The position numbers were made by a program, and so were the translations under genes. A stretch of 64,000 nt of DNA from Pomphorhynchus laevis (taxonomy: Eukaryota; Acanthocephala; Palaeacanthocephala; Echinorhynchida; Pomphorhynchidae). Below are positions 25,091 to 37,184 of the stretch, piece after piece (position 1 is the stretch's first letter; each line of letters begins with the position of its first letter). The stretch lies in NCBI GenBank assembly GCA_012934845.2, contig WNNJ02000613.1, positions 1-64,000 of the forward strand. The letters are read 5' to 3'. The notes below the pieces were generated by a model, which saw only the letters and a program-made list of their open reading frames with translations, did not search any database and was not told where the DNA came from.

Positions 25091-28000
25091 TATGCTGATC
25101 GTTAACTGTGGACATTTTTAATAAACAGCAGCTTTTAAGATTTTGGGATATTTCAATGAAAATGCTAGACTCTCGTTATTACGATTGTTTAATCCAATCT
25201 TAATGATATATATGACAACCTTTTGAATATATTTAACAAATGATCCTTTGACGCAACAAATGAATTGACTAGTATGAATAGAGATGTCTGATAAGCAAGT
25301 TCTTTGTTTACGAGAATTTAGAAGTCTAAATCCTTAGAGGAAATGCTATTTTTTAAAAGTTAAGCAGGCAGCCGAAAAACTCATCGAGATAGCTCATACT
25401 ACATATGAGTAGTTTCGTTTATCATTGACGTAAATGGGTAAAATAGTATTCTGATCGTTATGTGTTTTTACAGTTAACCGACATCAGCCTTTGACATATG
25501 GCGGATTCCATCGAAATCTATGACCGTTGTTATCATGCATGTTTTATGCAATCTTAATAAAACAAATACCAGATTCTTAAAAAGGATAAAAAAACACAAT
25601 GGCACATTTTAAAAACTATTGATATTAATAAAGATTGTCTTATAATCAATATTTAATTTTTCTATAATTTTTTCCGCTAAATTTAAGCGATTTATAAAAC
25701 TGTGATTATTCAAAACTCAAACAGACAGCTAAAACGTAATCAAGATGGATCATACTACTGATGAGTTATTCTGGCTATCTTTGACGTCTAGGAGGGACTA
25801 ATAGTATGATGATCGTTAGTGTTGACAAGTTTCTAACTAACATCAGCTTTCAACATATTGCCGTATTCTCTTAAAATCAATGAGCATGTTTATCATGCAT
25901 GTTTGATGCAATCCAACTGATAGTTATGCCAAATTCTTATAAGTGAGATAAAATGACACAATGAAGCATCATTATAATGCCTGATATAAATAAAGATAAT
26001 CTGGTAAGCAACTTTTGTTTTTACTACAATTTTGCCGCTAAAATTAAGTGATTTATAGGAAATGGTATTGTTACAAGTCAAGCAGAGAGTTAAATCGTCA
26101 TCGAGATGAATCATACCACTGATTTAGTCTTTGGACAATATTGAAGTTTAGACGTTACAAATAGTATGCTGATCGTTGACTGTTAACGTTTTTATCTACA
26201 GCAGCTTTCAACATTTTTGACTTGTTTTAATCAAATGCTAGACTGTTGTTATTATGTAATGTCTGTAATACATATCACAATCTTTTAAGTAACTTAAGGA
26301 ATGACACCATGACGCCACAAATGAATTGACCTTTATGAATAGAGATGGTCTGATAAGCAAGTTTTTGTTTACGAGTATTCATCAGTTCGAATTAAGCTAT
26401 TTAGGGAAAATGCTATTTTTTCAAAATTTTAGCCGGCAGCCGACACGTCATCGAGATGACTCATACTACAGATTAGTGCTTTTGTTCATTTTTGACGCTT
26501 AGAAGTAACAAATAGTAATCTGATCAATAAAGGCTAACAAGTTTTTGCCCAACAGCAGCTTTTGACCTGTTTCAATGAAATGCTGGACTGTTTTTATTAT
26601 GATTGTTTAATGCAATCTCACGATACACTTCATCGAGATGCATCATACTACATATGATTGCTTTTGTTTATCTTTGACGCTTAGAAGTAACGAATAGTAT
26701 TCTTATCTTTTTGGTAGACTAGTTATTACCTGATAGCAGCTTTAAAAAATTGCCGTATTCCATTGAATTTATGACCATTGTAATCATGCATGTTTGATGC
26801 AATCTTAATTTGACAACTGCCAATGTATTTTAAAGGATAAGAAAATTGCACAATAAAGGATCATTCAAACGACTGAGAAATATAAAAATGATCTAATTAG
26901 CCAGTTTTAAGTTTACTACAATTTTGACGCAAAAATTTAGCAATTTTTAGAAAATGGTATTTTCTAAAAGTCAAGCCCACAGCCGAAAAGTCATCAAGTT
27001 AGCCTGTACAACAGAAAAGTTCTTCCGTTCATCTTTGACGTTTTAAAGTGATTAATAGTATGATGATCGTTAGTGTTGACCAGTAATTATGGGACAGCAG
27101 CTTTCAAAATATTGCCGTACTCCATTAAAATCCATGAATATTGTTATCATGCTTGTTTGATGCAATTAGAATGATGCCAAATTCATTTGAATAATAAAAA
27201 CGACACAATGCTGCATAATTTAAACACTTGATATAAATAAAGATTGTTTAAAATGAGCAGCCTTTAAGTTTACAATAATTTTGCGCTAAAATTAAACAAT
27301 TTATAGAAAATGCTATATTTTCAAAGACCGGGCAGACCTCAAAATATAAATTCAAAAATAACTCATAATACTGCTTAGTGCTTTCAGTAATCATGGAAGT
27401 TTAGGCGTTACAAATAGTATGCTGATCGTTAACTGTGGACATTTTTAATAAACAGCAGCTTTTAAGATTTTGGCATATTTCAATGAAAATGCTAGAATGT
27501 TGTTATTACGCTTGTTTAATCCAATCTTAATGATGCATATGACAACCTTTTGAATATATTTAACGAATGATCTTATGACGCAACAAATGAATTGACTAAT
27601 ATGAATAGAGATGTCTGATAAGCAAGTTTTTTGTTTACGAGAATTTAGCAGTTTGAATGGTGCTATTTAGAGAAAATGCTATTTTTCAAAAGTCAAGCAG
27701 CCAGCCGAAAACCTCATCGAGATAGCTCATACTACAGATGAGTGCTTTCGTTCATCTTTGACGTTTATAAGTAAAATAGTATTTTGATTGGTATGTGTTT
27801 AGAAGTTAACCGACATCAGCTTTCGACATATGCCGTATTCCATCGAAATCTATGACCATTGTTATCATGCATGTTTTATGCAATCTAAACAAAACAAATG
27901 CCAGATTCTTAAAAAGGATAAAAAAAACACAATGGCGCATTTTAAAAATTATTGATATTAATAAAGATTGGTCTTATAATCAAGATTTAATTTTTCTATA

Positions 28001-28619
28001 ATTTTGCCGCTAAATTTAAGCGATTTATAAAACTGCGATTATTCAAAACTCAAACAGACAGCTAAAACGTAATCAAGATGGATCATACTACTGATGAGTT
28101 ATTCTGGCTTTTTTTGACGTCTAGGAGGGACTAATAGTATGATGATCGTAAGTGTTGACAAGTTTCTAACTAACATCAGCTTTCAACATATTGCCGTATT
28201 CTCTTAAAATCAATGAGCATGTTTATCATGCATGTTTGATGCAATCCTACTGATAGTTATGCCAAATTCTTATAAGTGGATAAAATGACACAATGAAGCA
28301 TCATTATAACGCCTGATATAAATAAAGATAATCTGGTAAGCAACTTTTATGTTAACTATAAATTTGCCGCTAAAATTAAGCGATTTATAAGAAATGGAAT
28401 TTTTAAAAGTCGAGCAGAGAGCTAAATCGTCAACGAGATAAATCATACCACTTATTTAGTCTTTGGACAATATTGAAGTTTAGACGTTACAAATAGTATG
28501 CTGATCGTTGACAGTTAACGTTTTTATCTAGAGCAGCCTTCAGCATTTTTGACTTGTTTTAATCAAATGCTAGACTGTTGTTATTATGTAATCTCTGTAA
28601 TTCATATGACAATTTTTAA

Positions 28620-29201
28620 AGTAACTTAAGGAATGACACCATGACGCCACAAATGAATTGACCTTTATGAATAGAGATGGTCTGAGAAGCAAATTTTTGT
28701 TTACGAGTATTCGTCAGTTCGAATTAAGCTATTTAGGGAAAATGCTATTTTTTCAAAATTTTAGCCGGCAGCCGACACGTCATCGAGATGACTGATACTA
28801 CAGATTAGTAATTTTGTTCATTTTTGACGCTTAGAAGTAACAAATAGTAATCTGATCAATAAAGGCTAACAAGTTTTTGCCCAACAGCAGCTTTTGACCT
28901 GTTTCAATGAAATGCTGGACTGTTTTTATTATGATTGTTTAATGCAATCTCACGATACACTTCATCGAGATGCATCATACTACATATGATTGCTTTTGTT
29001 TATCTTTGACGCTTAGAAGTAACGAATAGTATTCTTATCTTTTTGGTAGACTAGTTATTACCTGATAGCAGCTTTAAAAAATTGCCGTATTCCATTGAAT
29101 TTATGACCAATGTAATCATGCATGTTTGATGAAATCTTAATTTGACAACTGCCAAGGTATTTTGAAGGATAAGAAAATTGCACAATAAAGGATCATTCAA
29201 A
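28620..29201. repeat. 582-bp satellite segment duplicated around a PLE, left copy
   Basis: This segment is repeated at 29941-30522 with a constant offset of 1321 bp. It shares the private variants of this unit, such as gattagtaattttg and gtttgatgaaatc, so the second copy derives from this one and not from another HOR unit. Confidence 0.9.
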
Positions 29202-29222
29202 CGACTGAGAAATATAAAAATG

Positions 29223-29310
29223 ATCTGTTTATTAGGCATTATTAATTATCCACACGAGAAAAACAAATTTTTGTTAGAGTTAATTATAACAACGTTTCGG
29301 TCAATCACAG
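29223..29310 (+). repeat. 88-bp inverted repeat, left arm
   Basis: Runs from atctgtttattaggc to ggtcaatcacag. Its exact reverse complement is at 30523-30610. The inner end falls inside the loop of a small hairpin (ggtca, seven bases, tgacc on the minus strand) that is followed by gaaac. Confidence 0.95.
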
Positions 29311-29389
29311 TGACCCTTTTCAAGTTGAAAGTTTTCAAACACAAATCGCCTTATATTACATAAGTGCGGAAGAAAATGAACATGTTTTC

Positions 29390-29803
29390 TTAGTCCATAG
29401 TGTCGATAGGAATTTTTAAATTGTAATTTGATTTATTTCCATGCATCCTTTCACCACTGCCGTTGATGTGTATAGACTCAAAAATTATCCGTCTATAATA
29501 ATTTGATTCTTTTGCAAGAATTTTGATATTATCGAATTCAATATTGTGTCCTTTCATGACAGAATGGTTTAAAACAGCAGATGACATGTCCCCTTTCCTT
29601 AGAGCATTACGATGTTCCTTAATTCTAAGGTGTAATGGTCGTTTCGTCTGACCCACGTATGTAGCTTCACAATCTTTACATTTTATCTCATATACGAGAC
29701 CTAACGTTTTTTGAGATAAGGGTCTTCGTTTGAACATAGATGCTAGACACGTGCTAGGTGGACAGTAAATTGTAGGACGTGATGTTTGTCGTCTAAGACC
29801 ATC
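29390..29803 (-). CDS. PLE GIY-YIG endonuclease, C-terminal fragment
   Basis: The frame is open from about 29803 and holds an internal ATG at 29737 (115 codons from there). Upstream of the ATG it reads RPTIYCPPSTCLAS. The endonuclease starts GLVYEIKCKDC, with GLVY in the GIY position and YVGQTKR in the YIG position, then R and EH (RIKEHR), the HSVMKGHNIEF box and the closing ESIHI...GNKSNYNL. In PLEs this domain follows the reverse transcriptase and nicks the target. The catalytic tyrosines, Arg and a C-terminal Glu (in ESIHI) appear present. Upstream frames are broken and no RT motif is seen, so this is a dead 5'-truncated copy. The assignment to PLE is firm; the family within PLEs is not determined. 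Confidence 0.9.
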   Translation of the reverse strand, partial: DGLRRQTSRPTIYCPPSTCLASMFKRRPLSQKTLGLVYEIKCKDCEATYVGQTKRPLHLRIKEHRNALRKGDMSSAVLNHSVMKGHNIEFDNIKILAKESNYYRRIIFESIHINGSGERMHGNKSNYNLKIPIDTMD

Positions 29804-29940
29804 TTAGTTTGTTCATACGGTTGTCAACGAAAGACGATCATATTTTAGTTTTTGCTTGGTCTTTTTTATCATGTGTTGATGCAAAAAATATATTCTTCGA
29901 CTTTCGATCTGCCTGTGTTGGCCCATTTATTTTTAAGTTT

Positions 29941-30522
29941 AGTAACTTAAGGAATGACACCATGACGCCACAAATGAATTGACCTTTATGAATAGAGATG
30001 GTCTGAGAAGCAAATTTTTGTTTACGAGTATTCGTCAGTTCGAATTAAGCTATTTAGGGAAAATGCTATTTTTTCAAAATTTTAGCCGGCAGCCGACACG
30101 TCATCGAGATGACTGATACTACAGATTAGTAATTTTGTTCATTTTTGACGCTTAGAAGTAACAAATAGTAATCTGATCAATAAAGGCTAACAAGTTTTTG
30201 CCCAACAGCAGCTTTTGACCTGTTTCAATGAAATGCTGGACTGTTTTTATTATGATTGTTTAATGCAATCTCACGATACACTTCATCGAGATGCATCATA
30301 CTACATATGATTGCTTTTGTTTATCTTTGACGCTTAGAAGTAACGAATAGTATTCTTATCTTTTTGGTAGACTAGTTATTACCTGATAGCAGCTTTAAAA
30401 AATTGCCGTATTCCATTGAATTTATGACCAATGTAATCATGCATGTTTGATGAAATCTTAATTTGACAACTGCCAAGGTATTTTGAAGGATAAGAAAATT
30501 GCACAATAAAGGATCATTCAAA
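29941..30522. repeat. 582-bp satellite segment duplicated around a PLE, right copy
   Basis: Second copy of 28620-29201, lying inside the span bounded by the two inverted repeats. It ends at gatcattcaaa and meets the right repeat directly. Confidence 0.9.
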
Positions 30523-30610
30523 CTGTGATTGACCGAAACGTTGTTATAATTAACTCTAACAAAAATTTGTTTTTCTCGTGTGGATAATTAATAATGCCTA
30601 ATAAACAGAT
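30523..30610 (-). repeat. 88-bp inverted repeat, right arm
   Basis: Exact reverse complement of 29223-29310. It begins ctgtgattgaccgaaacg and ends cctaataaacagat. About 25 bp of unassigned sequence (tacgtggcacacg...) follow before recognisable satellite returns. Confidence 0.95.
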
Positions 30611-33600
30611 TACGTGGCACACGAATGATAAAATTTGCCAGTTTTAAGTTTACTACAATTTTGACACAAAAATTTAGCAATTTTTAGAAAATGGTATTTT
30701 CTAAAAGTCAAGCTCACAGCCGAAAAGTCATCAAGTTAGCCTGTACAACAGAAAAGTTCTTCTGTTCATCTTTGACGTTTAAAAGTGATTAATATTATGA
30801 TGATTGGTAGTGTTGACCAGTAATTATGGGACAGCAGCTTTCAAAATATTGCCGTACTCCATTAAAATCCATGAATATTGTTATCATGCTTGTTTGATGC
30901 AATTAAAATGATGCCAAATTCATTTGAATAATAAAAACGACACAATGCTGCATAATTTAAACACTTGATATAAATAAAGACAGTTTAAAAGGAGCAAACA
31001 TAAAGTTTACAAAAATTTCGCGCTAAAATTAAACAATTTATAGAAAATGCTATATTTTCAAAGACCGGGCAGACCTCAAAATATAAATTCAAAAATAACT
31101 CATAATACTGCTTAGTGCTTTCAGTAATCATGGAAGTTTAGACGTTACAAATAGTATGCTAATCGTTAACTGTGGACATTTTTAATAAACAGCAGCTTTT
31201 AAGATTTTGGCATATTTCAATGAAAATGCTAGAATGTTGTTATTACGCTTGTTTAATCCAATCTTAATGATGCATATGACAACCCTTTGAATATATTTAA
31301 CTTATGATTATTTGAAGCAACAAATGAATTTACTAATATGAATAGAGATGTCTGATAAGCAAGTTTTTTGTTTACGAGAATTTAGCAGTTTGAATGGTGC
31401 TATTTAGAGAAAATGCTAATTTTCAAAAGTCAAGCAGCCAGCCGAAAACCTCATCGAGATAGCTCATACTACAGATGAGTGCTTTCGTTCATCTTTGACG
31501 TTTATAAGTAAAATAGTATTTTGATTGGTATGTGTTTAGAAGTTAACCGACATCAGCTTTCGACATAAGCCGTATTCAATCGAAATCTATGACATTGTTA
31601 TCATGCATGTTTTATGCAATTTAATAAAACAAATGTTAGATTATTAAAATAAATAAAAAATAACACAATGTCGCATTTCAAAAATTATTGATATTAATAA
31701 AGATTGTCTTATAATCAAGATTTAATTTTTCTATTATTTTGCCGCTTAATTTAAGCGATTTATAAAACTGCGATTATTCAAAACTCAAACAGACAGCTAA
31801 AACGTAATCAAGATGGATCATACTACTGATGAGTTATTCTGGCTATCTTTGACGTCTAGGAGGGACTAATAGTATGCTGATCGTTAGTGTTTAAAAGTTT
31901 CTAACTAACATCAGCTTTCAACATATTGCCGTATTCTCTTAAAATCAATGAGCATGTTTATCATGCATGTTTGATGCAATTTAACTGATAGTTATGCCAA
32001 ATTCTTATAAGTGAGATAAAATGACACAATGAAGCATCATTATAACGCCTGATATAAATCAAGATAATCTGCTAAGCACCTTTTATGTTTACTATAATTT
32101 TGCCGCAAAAATTAAGCGATTTATAGGAAATGGTATTTTTAAAAGTCAAGCAGAGAGCTAAATCGTCATCGAGATGAATCATACAACTGATTTAGTCTTT
32201 AGACAATATTGAAGTTTAGACGTTACAAATAGTATGCTGATCGTTGACTGTTAACGTTTTTATCTACAGCAGCTTTCAACATTTTTGATTTGTTTTAAAC
32301 AAATGCTAGACTGTTGTTATTATGTAATGTCTGTAATACGTATGACAATCTTTTAAGTAACTTAAGGAATGACACCATGACGCCACAAATGAATTGACCT
32401 TAATTAATAGAGATGGTCTGATAAGCAAGTTTTTTTACGAGTATTTATCATTCGGATTAAGCTATTTAAAGAAAATGCTATTTTTTCAAAATTTTAGACG
32501 GCAGCCGACACGTCATCGAGATGACTCATTCTACAGATTAGTGCTTTTGTTAATTTTTGACGCATAGAAGTAACAAATAGTAATCTGATCAACAAGGGCT
32601 AACAAGTTTTTGCCCAACAGCAGCTTTTGACCTGTTTCAATGAAATGCTGGACTGTTTTTATTATGATTGTTTAATGCAATTTCACGATACACTTCATTG
32701 AGATGCAACATACTACATATGATTGCTTTTGTTTATCTTTGACGCTTAGTAATAACAAATAGTATTCCTATCTTTTTGGTAGACTAGTTATTACATGATA
32801 GCAGCTTTAAAAAATTGCCGTATTCCATTGAATTTATGACCATTGTAATCATGCATGTTTGATGCAATCTTAATTTGACAACTGCCAAGGTATTTTGAAG
32901 TATAAGAAAATTGCACAATAAAGGATCATTCAAACGACTAAGAAATATAATAATAATCTAATTAGCCAGTTTGAAGTGCGATCCTAATTCGCCGCAAAAA
33001 TTTAGCAATTTTTAGAAAATGGTATTTTTTAAAAGTCAAGCTCACAGCCGAAACGTCATCAAGTTAGCCTGTACAACAGAAAAGTTCTTCCGTTCATCGT
33101 TGCCTTTTTAAAGTGATTAATAGTATGATGATCGTTAGTGTTGACCAGTAATTATGGGACAGCAGCTTTCAAAATATTGCCGTATTCAATTAAAATCCAT
33201 GACTTTTGTTATCATGCTTGTTTGATGCAATTAGAATGATACACATGCCAAAATCATTTGAATAATAAAAACGACACCATGCTGCATAATTTAAACACTT
33301 GATATATATAAAGATAGTTTAAAATGAGCAGCCTTTTAGTTTACTATAATTTTGCGCTAAAATTAAACAATTTATAGAAAATGCTATATTTTCAAAGACC
33401 GGGCAGACCTTAAAATATAAATTCAAAAATAACTCATAATACTGCTTAGTGCTTTCAGTAATCATGGAAGTTTAGGCGTTTCAAATAGTATGCTAATCGT
33501 TAACTGTGGACATTTTTAATAAACAGCAGCTTTTAAGATTTTGCCATATTTCAATGAAAATGCTAGAATGTTGTTATTACGCCTGTTTAATCCAATCTTA

Positions 33601-36314
33601 ATGATGCATATGACAACCCTTTGAATATATTTAACTTATGATTATTTGAAGCAACAAATGAATACTAATATTAATAGAGATGTCTGATAAGCAAGTTTTT
33701 TGTTTACGAGAATTTAGCAGTTTGAATGGTGCTATTTAGAGAAAATGCTATTTTTCAAAAGTCAAGCAGCCAGTCGAAAACCTCATCGAGATAGCTCATA
33801 CTACAGATGAGTGCTTTCGTTTATCTTTGACGTTTATAAGTAAAATAGTATTTTGATTGGTATGTGTTTAGAAGTTAACCGACATCAGCTTTCGACATAT
33901 GCCGTATTCCATCGAAATCTATGACCATTGTTATCATGCATGTTTTATGCAATCTAAACAAAACAAATGCCAGATTCTTAAAAAGGATAAAAAAAACACA
34001 ATGGCGCATTTTAAAAATTATTGATATTAATAAAGATTGTCTTATAATCCAGATTTAATTTTTCTATTATTTTGCCGCTTAATTTAAGCGATTTATAAAA
34101 CTGCGATTATTCAAAACTCAAACAGACAGCTAAAACGTAATCAAGATGGATCATACTACTGATGAGTTATTCTGGCTATCTTTGACGTCTAGGAGGGACT
34201 AATAGTATCATGATCGTTAGTGTTGACAAGTTTCTAACTAACATCAGCTTTCAACATATTGCCGTATTCTCTTAAAATCAATGAGCATGTTTATTATGCA
34301 TGTTTGATGCAATCCTACTGATAGTTATGCCAAATTCTTATAAGTGGAGATAAAATGACACAATGAAGCATCATTATAACGCCTGATATAAATAAAGATA
34401 ATCTGGTAAGCAACTTTTATGTTAACTATAAATTTGCCGCTAAAATTAAGCGATTTATAAGAAATGGAATTTTTAAAAGTCGAGCAGAGAGCCAAATCGT
34501 CAACGAGATAAATCATACCACTTATTTAGTCTTTGGACAATATTGAAGTTTAGACGTTACAAATAGTATGCTGATCGTTGACTGTTAACGTTTTTATCTA
34601 GAGCAGCCTTCAGCATTTTTGACTTGTTTTAATCAAATGCTAGACTGTTGTTATTATGTAATCTCTGTAATTCATATGACAATCGTTAAAGTAACTTAAG
34701 GAATGACACCATGACGCCACAAATGAATTGACCTTTATGAATAGAGATGGTCTGAGAAGCAAATTTTTGTTTACGAGTATTCATCAGTTCGAATTAAGCT
34801 ATTTAGGGAAAATGCTATTTTTTCAAAATTTTAGCCGGCAGCCGACACGTCATCGAGATGACTGATACTACAGATTAGTAATTTTGTTCATTTTTGCCGC
34901 TTAGAAGTAACAAATAGTAATCTGATCAATAAAGGCTAACAAGTTGTTGCCCAACAGCAGCTTTTGACCTGTTTCAATGAAATGCTGGACTGTTTTTATT
35001 ATGATTGTTTAATGCAATCTCACGATACACTTCATCGAGATGCATCATACTACATATGATTGCTTTTGTTTATCTTTGACGCTTAGAAGTAACGAATAGT
35101 ATTCTTATCTTTTTGATAGACTAATTATTACTTGATAGCAGCTTTAAAAAATTGCCGTATTCCATTGAATTTATGACCAATGTAATCATGCATGTTTGAT
35201 GCAATCTTAATTTGACAACTGCCAAGTTATTTTGAAGTATGAGAAAACTGCACAATAAAGGATCATTTAAACGACTGAGATATATAAAAATGATCTAATT
35301 AGCTAGTTTTAAGTTTACTACAATTTTGACGCAAATATTTAGCAATTTTTAGAAAATGGTATTTTTTAAAATTCAAGCCCACAGCCGAAACGTCATTAAG
35401 TTAGCCTGTACAACAGAAAAGTTCTTCCGTTCATCTTTGACGTTTTAAAGTGATTAATAGTATGATGATCGTTAGTGTTGACCAGTAATTATGGGACAGC
35501 ATCATTCAAAATATTGCCGTACTCCATTAAAATCCATGACAATTGTTATCATGCTTGTTTGATGCAATTAGAATGATGCCAAATTCATTTGAATAATAAA
35601 AACGACACAATGCTGCATAATTTAAACACTTGATGTAAATAAAGACAGTTTAAAAGGAGCAAACATTAAGTTTACTATAATTTTGCGCTAAAATTAAACA
35701 ATTTATAGAAAATGCTGTATTTTCAAAGACCGGGCAGACCTCAAAATATAAATTAAACTAACTCATAATACTGCTTAGTGCTTTCAGTAATCATGGAAGT
35801 TTAGGCGTTACAAATAGTATGCTGATCGTTAACTGTGGACATTTTTAATAAACAGCAGCTTTTAAGATTTTGGCATATTTCAATGAAAATGCTAGACACT
35901 TGTTATCACGATTGTTTAATCCAATCTTAATGATACATATGACAACCTTTTGAATATATTTAACGAAGGATCTTATGACGCAACAAATGAATTGACTAAT
36001 ATGAGTAGAGATGTCTGATAAGCAAGCTTTTTGTTTACGAGAATTTAGCAGTTTGAATGGTGCTATTTAGAGAAAATGCTAATTTTCAAAAGTCAAGCAG
36101 CCAGCCAAAAACCTCATCGAGATAGCTCATACTACAGATGAGTGCTTTCGTTCATCTTTGACGTTTATAATTAAAATAGTATTTTGATTGGTATGTGTTT
36201 AGAAGTTAACCGATATCAGCTTTCGACATATGCCGTATTCCATCGAAATCTATGACCATTGTTATCATGCATGTTTTATGCAATCTAAACAAAACAAATG
36301 CCAGATTCTTAAAA
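30611..36314. repeat. Satellite array, about two and a half HOR units
   Basis: A monomers recur near 31155, 33488 and 35819, giving the normal 2.33-kb period. Variants such as gtttgaatggtgc and aagcagccagcc are shared among these units and with the unit at 27.4 kb. No gene or insertion is visible. The block is cut in monomer B, after ccagattctta, by the first Naiad-type copy. Confidence 0.93.
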
Positions 36315-37184
36315 ATTAAATCAGCTAACTGAGTCTACGTATTGTTATATAATTATAAAATATACAAAGCAATAATGCTAAATCAAAATTTTAATTATTG
36401 AATAATAAAATTAATAATTGTTTTTAGATTTTCTATAATTTAAATTAAGTTAAAAAATAAAAATAAAAATAAAAAATAAAAAATAAAATTTCAAATAAAC
36501 GTTTTCAAATAAACGGTATAAATATAGGTTAAATAACAACAACGACAAAAATAAAATTTACAGTTCGTTATATAATAACTTACTTGATTACTTTAGTAAG
36601 CTGATTAATAATGATAGCTCGAATATATCTAAGATAAAAATTTGGAAAGATTATATATTTGATACTATTCGGTACACGCCTTTTTCTCCTTCTCGAGTGT
36701 CGAGCTTTTGGTAGAGGTTATCTAGGTGGTTACTCCTAGCAATAGCCACTTGTTTCCTTGCTTTCTTTTTCGCTCGGTGATATTCATCTTTTTCGCTCGA
36801 TGATATTCATCACAACTGGCCATCCAGCAGCATCTGACAGGGGGCTGCCCTGCTTAAGGCGGTTGCAGGCTGGAACAAGATCTATAAAGATCTACCACCT
36901 TCACTCCACGCGCTACGCGACCTAGCTATTGGCCATTACCTGGTCTCTTAATCGTGATCACGTGAAGCAGTTTACATTTTAAAGTGTAAACACCTTGGGA
37001 TGCAAACTTCTTCCTTTTTTAAGAATTAATAATTCATGCTTGTTTGAAAATAAGAAAATATAATTGTAAAGTCGTAACCAATAATACATAGTTTCAGTAT
37101 TTCTGACAGAAGTCATATTACCGGGAAAACAAAGTCTACAGGTCAATAATAACATGTCAGTAGAACAAATTAAATCAGCTAACT
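36315..37184 (-). mobile_element. Naiad-type PLE, shrunken and rearranged copy
   Basis: An 870-bp relic bounded by the same 16-bp direct repeat (attaaatcagctaact) as the 3.77-kb copy at 39518-43282, and inserted at the same base of satellite monomer B. Its left 165 bp match the 3' end of the big copy. About 36515-36663 then match the coding region near 41307-41455 but in inverted orientation. About 36664-36825 match nothing else here. From about 36826 it matches the 5' region of the big copy, with one 227-bp-type unit where the big copy has two. The reverse transcriptase, the endonuclease and the 3' structured RNA are gone. Confidence 0.85.
36664..36825. other. Unassigned sequence inside the small Naiad-type copy
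   Basis: Less AT-rich than its surroundings. It contains an imperfect 23-bp tandem pair (tttttcgctcggtgatattc and tttttcgctcgatgatattc) at about 36767-36812. It has no match to the satellite or to the large copy. It may be filler from repair of a break, or a variant 5' region lost from the large copy. Confidence 0.5.

Larger units (their letters stand above)
7471..29222. repeat. Main satellite array: about nine HOR units of ~2.34 kb
   Basis: The unit is clearest at 14651-16988. Its monomers are A 14651 (362 bp), B 15013 (359), C 15372 (360), D 15732 (351), E 16083 (182, half length), F 16265 (361) and G 16626 (363), summing to 2338 bp. The A monomer recurs near 7617, 9964, 12303, 14651, 16989, 19340, 21679, 24009, 25092 and 27419. 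Monomers within a unit are clearly diverged from one another, whereas the same monomer in neighbouring units is nearly identical: the standard signature of higher-order repeat homogenisation. Units at 14-23 kb are the most alike. The only irregularity in the ladder is the 1083-bp step at 24009-25092. A recurring minus-strand ORF of 60-73 codons (monomer D) is a by-product. No gene is present. Confidence 0.95.
29223..30610 (-). mobile_element. 5'-truncated Penelope-like element with inverted terminal repeats and an enclosed satellite duplication
   Basis: The order is: 88-bp repeat (29223-29310), 3' noncoding region, GIY-YIG coding fragment on the minus strand to about 29803, broken PLE sequence to about 29940, a 582-bp copy of the left-flanking satellite (29941-30522), and an 88-bp exact inverted copy of the terminal repeat (30523-30610). 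The satellite then resumes near 30635 close to the point where it stopped. PLEs are known for terminal repeats in direct or inverted orientation and for variable target duplications, but a repeat on the outer side of the duplicated target is unusual. The reverse transcriptase is absent. The GIY-YIG sequence differs clearly from the PLEs at 40 and 54 kb, so this is a third family. Confidence 0.85.

Noticed and set aside
7471-29222. CRISPR-like or rDNA-like repeat array
   Set aside because: The repeats are contiguous 360-bp monomers without unique spacers, and no rRNA signature is seen.
36315-36330. attaaatcagctaact as a target-site duplication of the Naiad-type PLE
   Set aside because: The word is absent from the uninterrupted satellite at the same position, so it belongs to the element's ends and not to the target.
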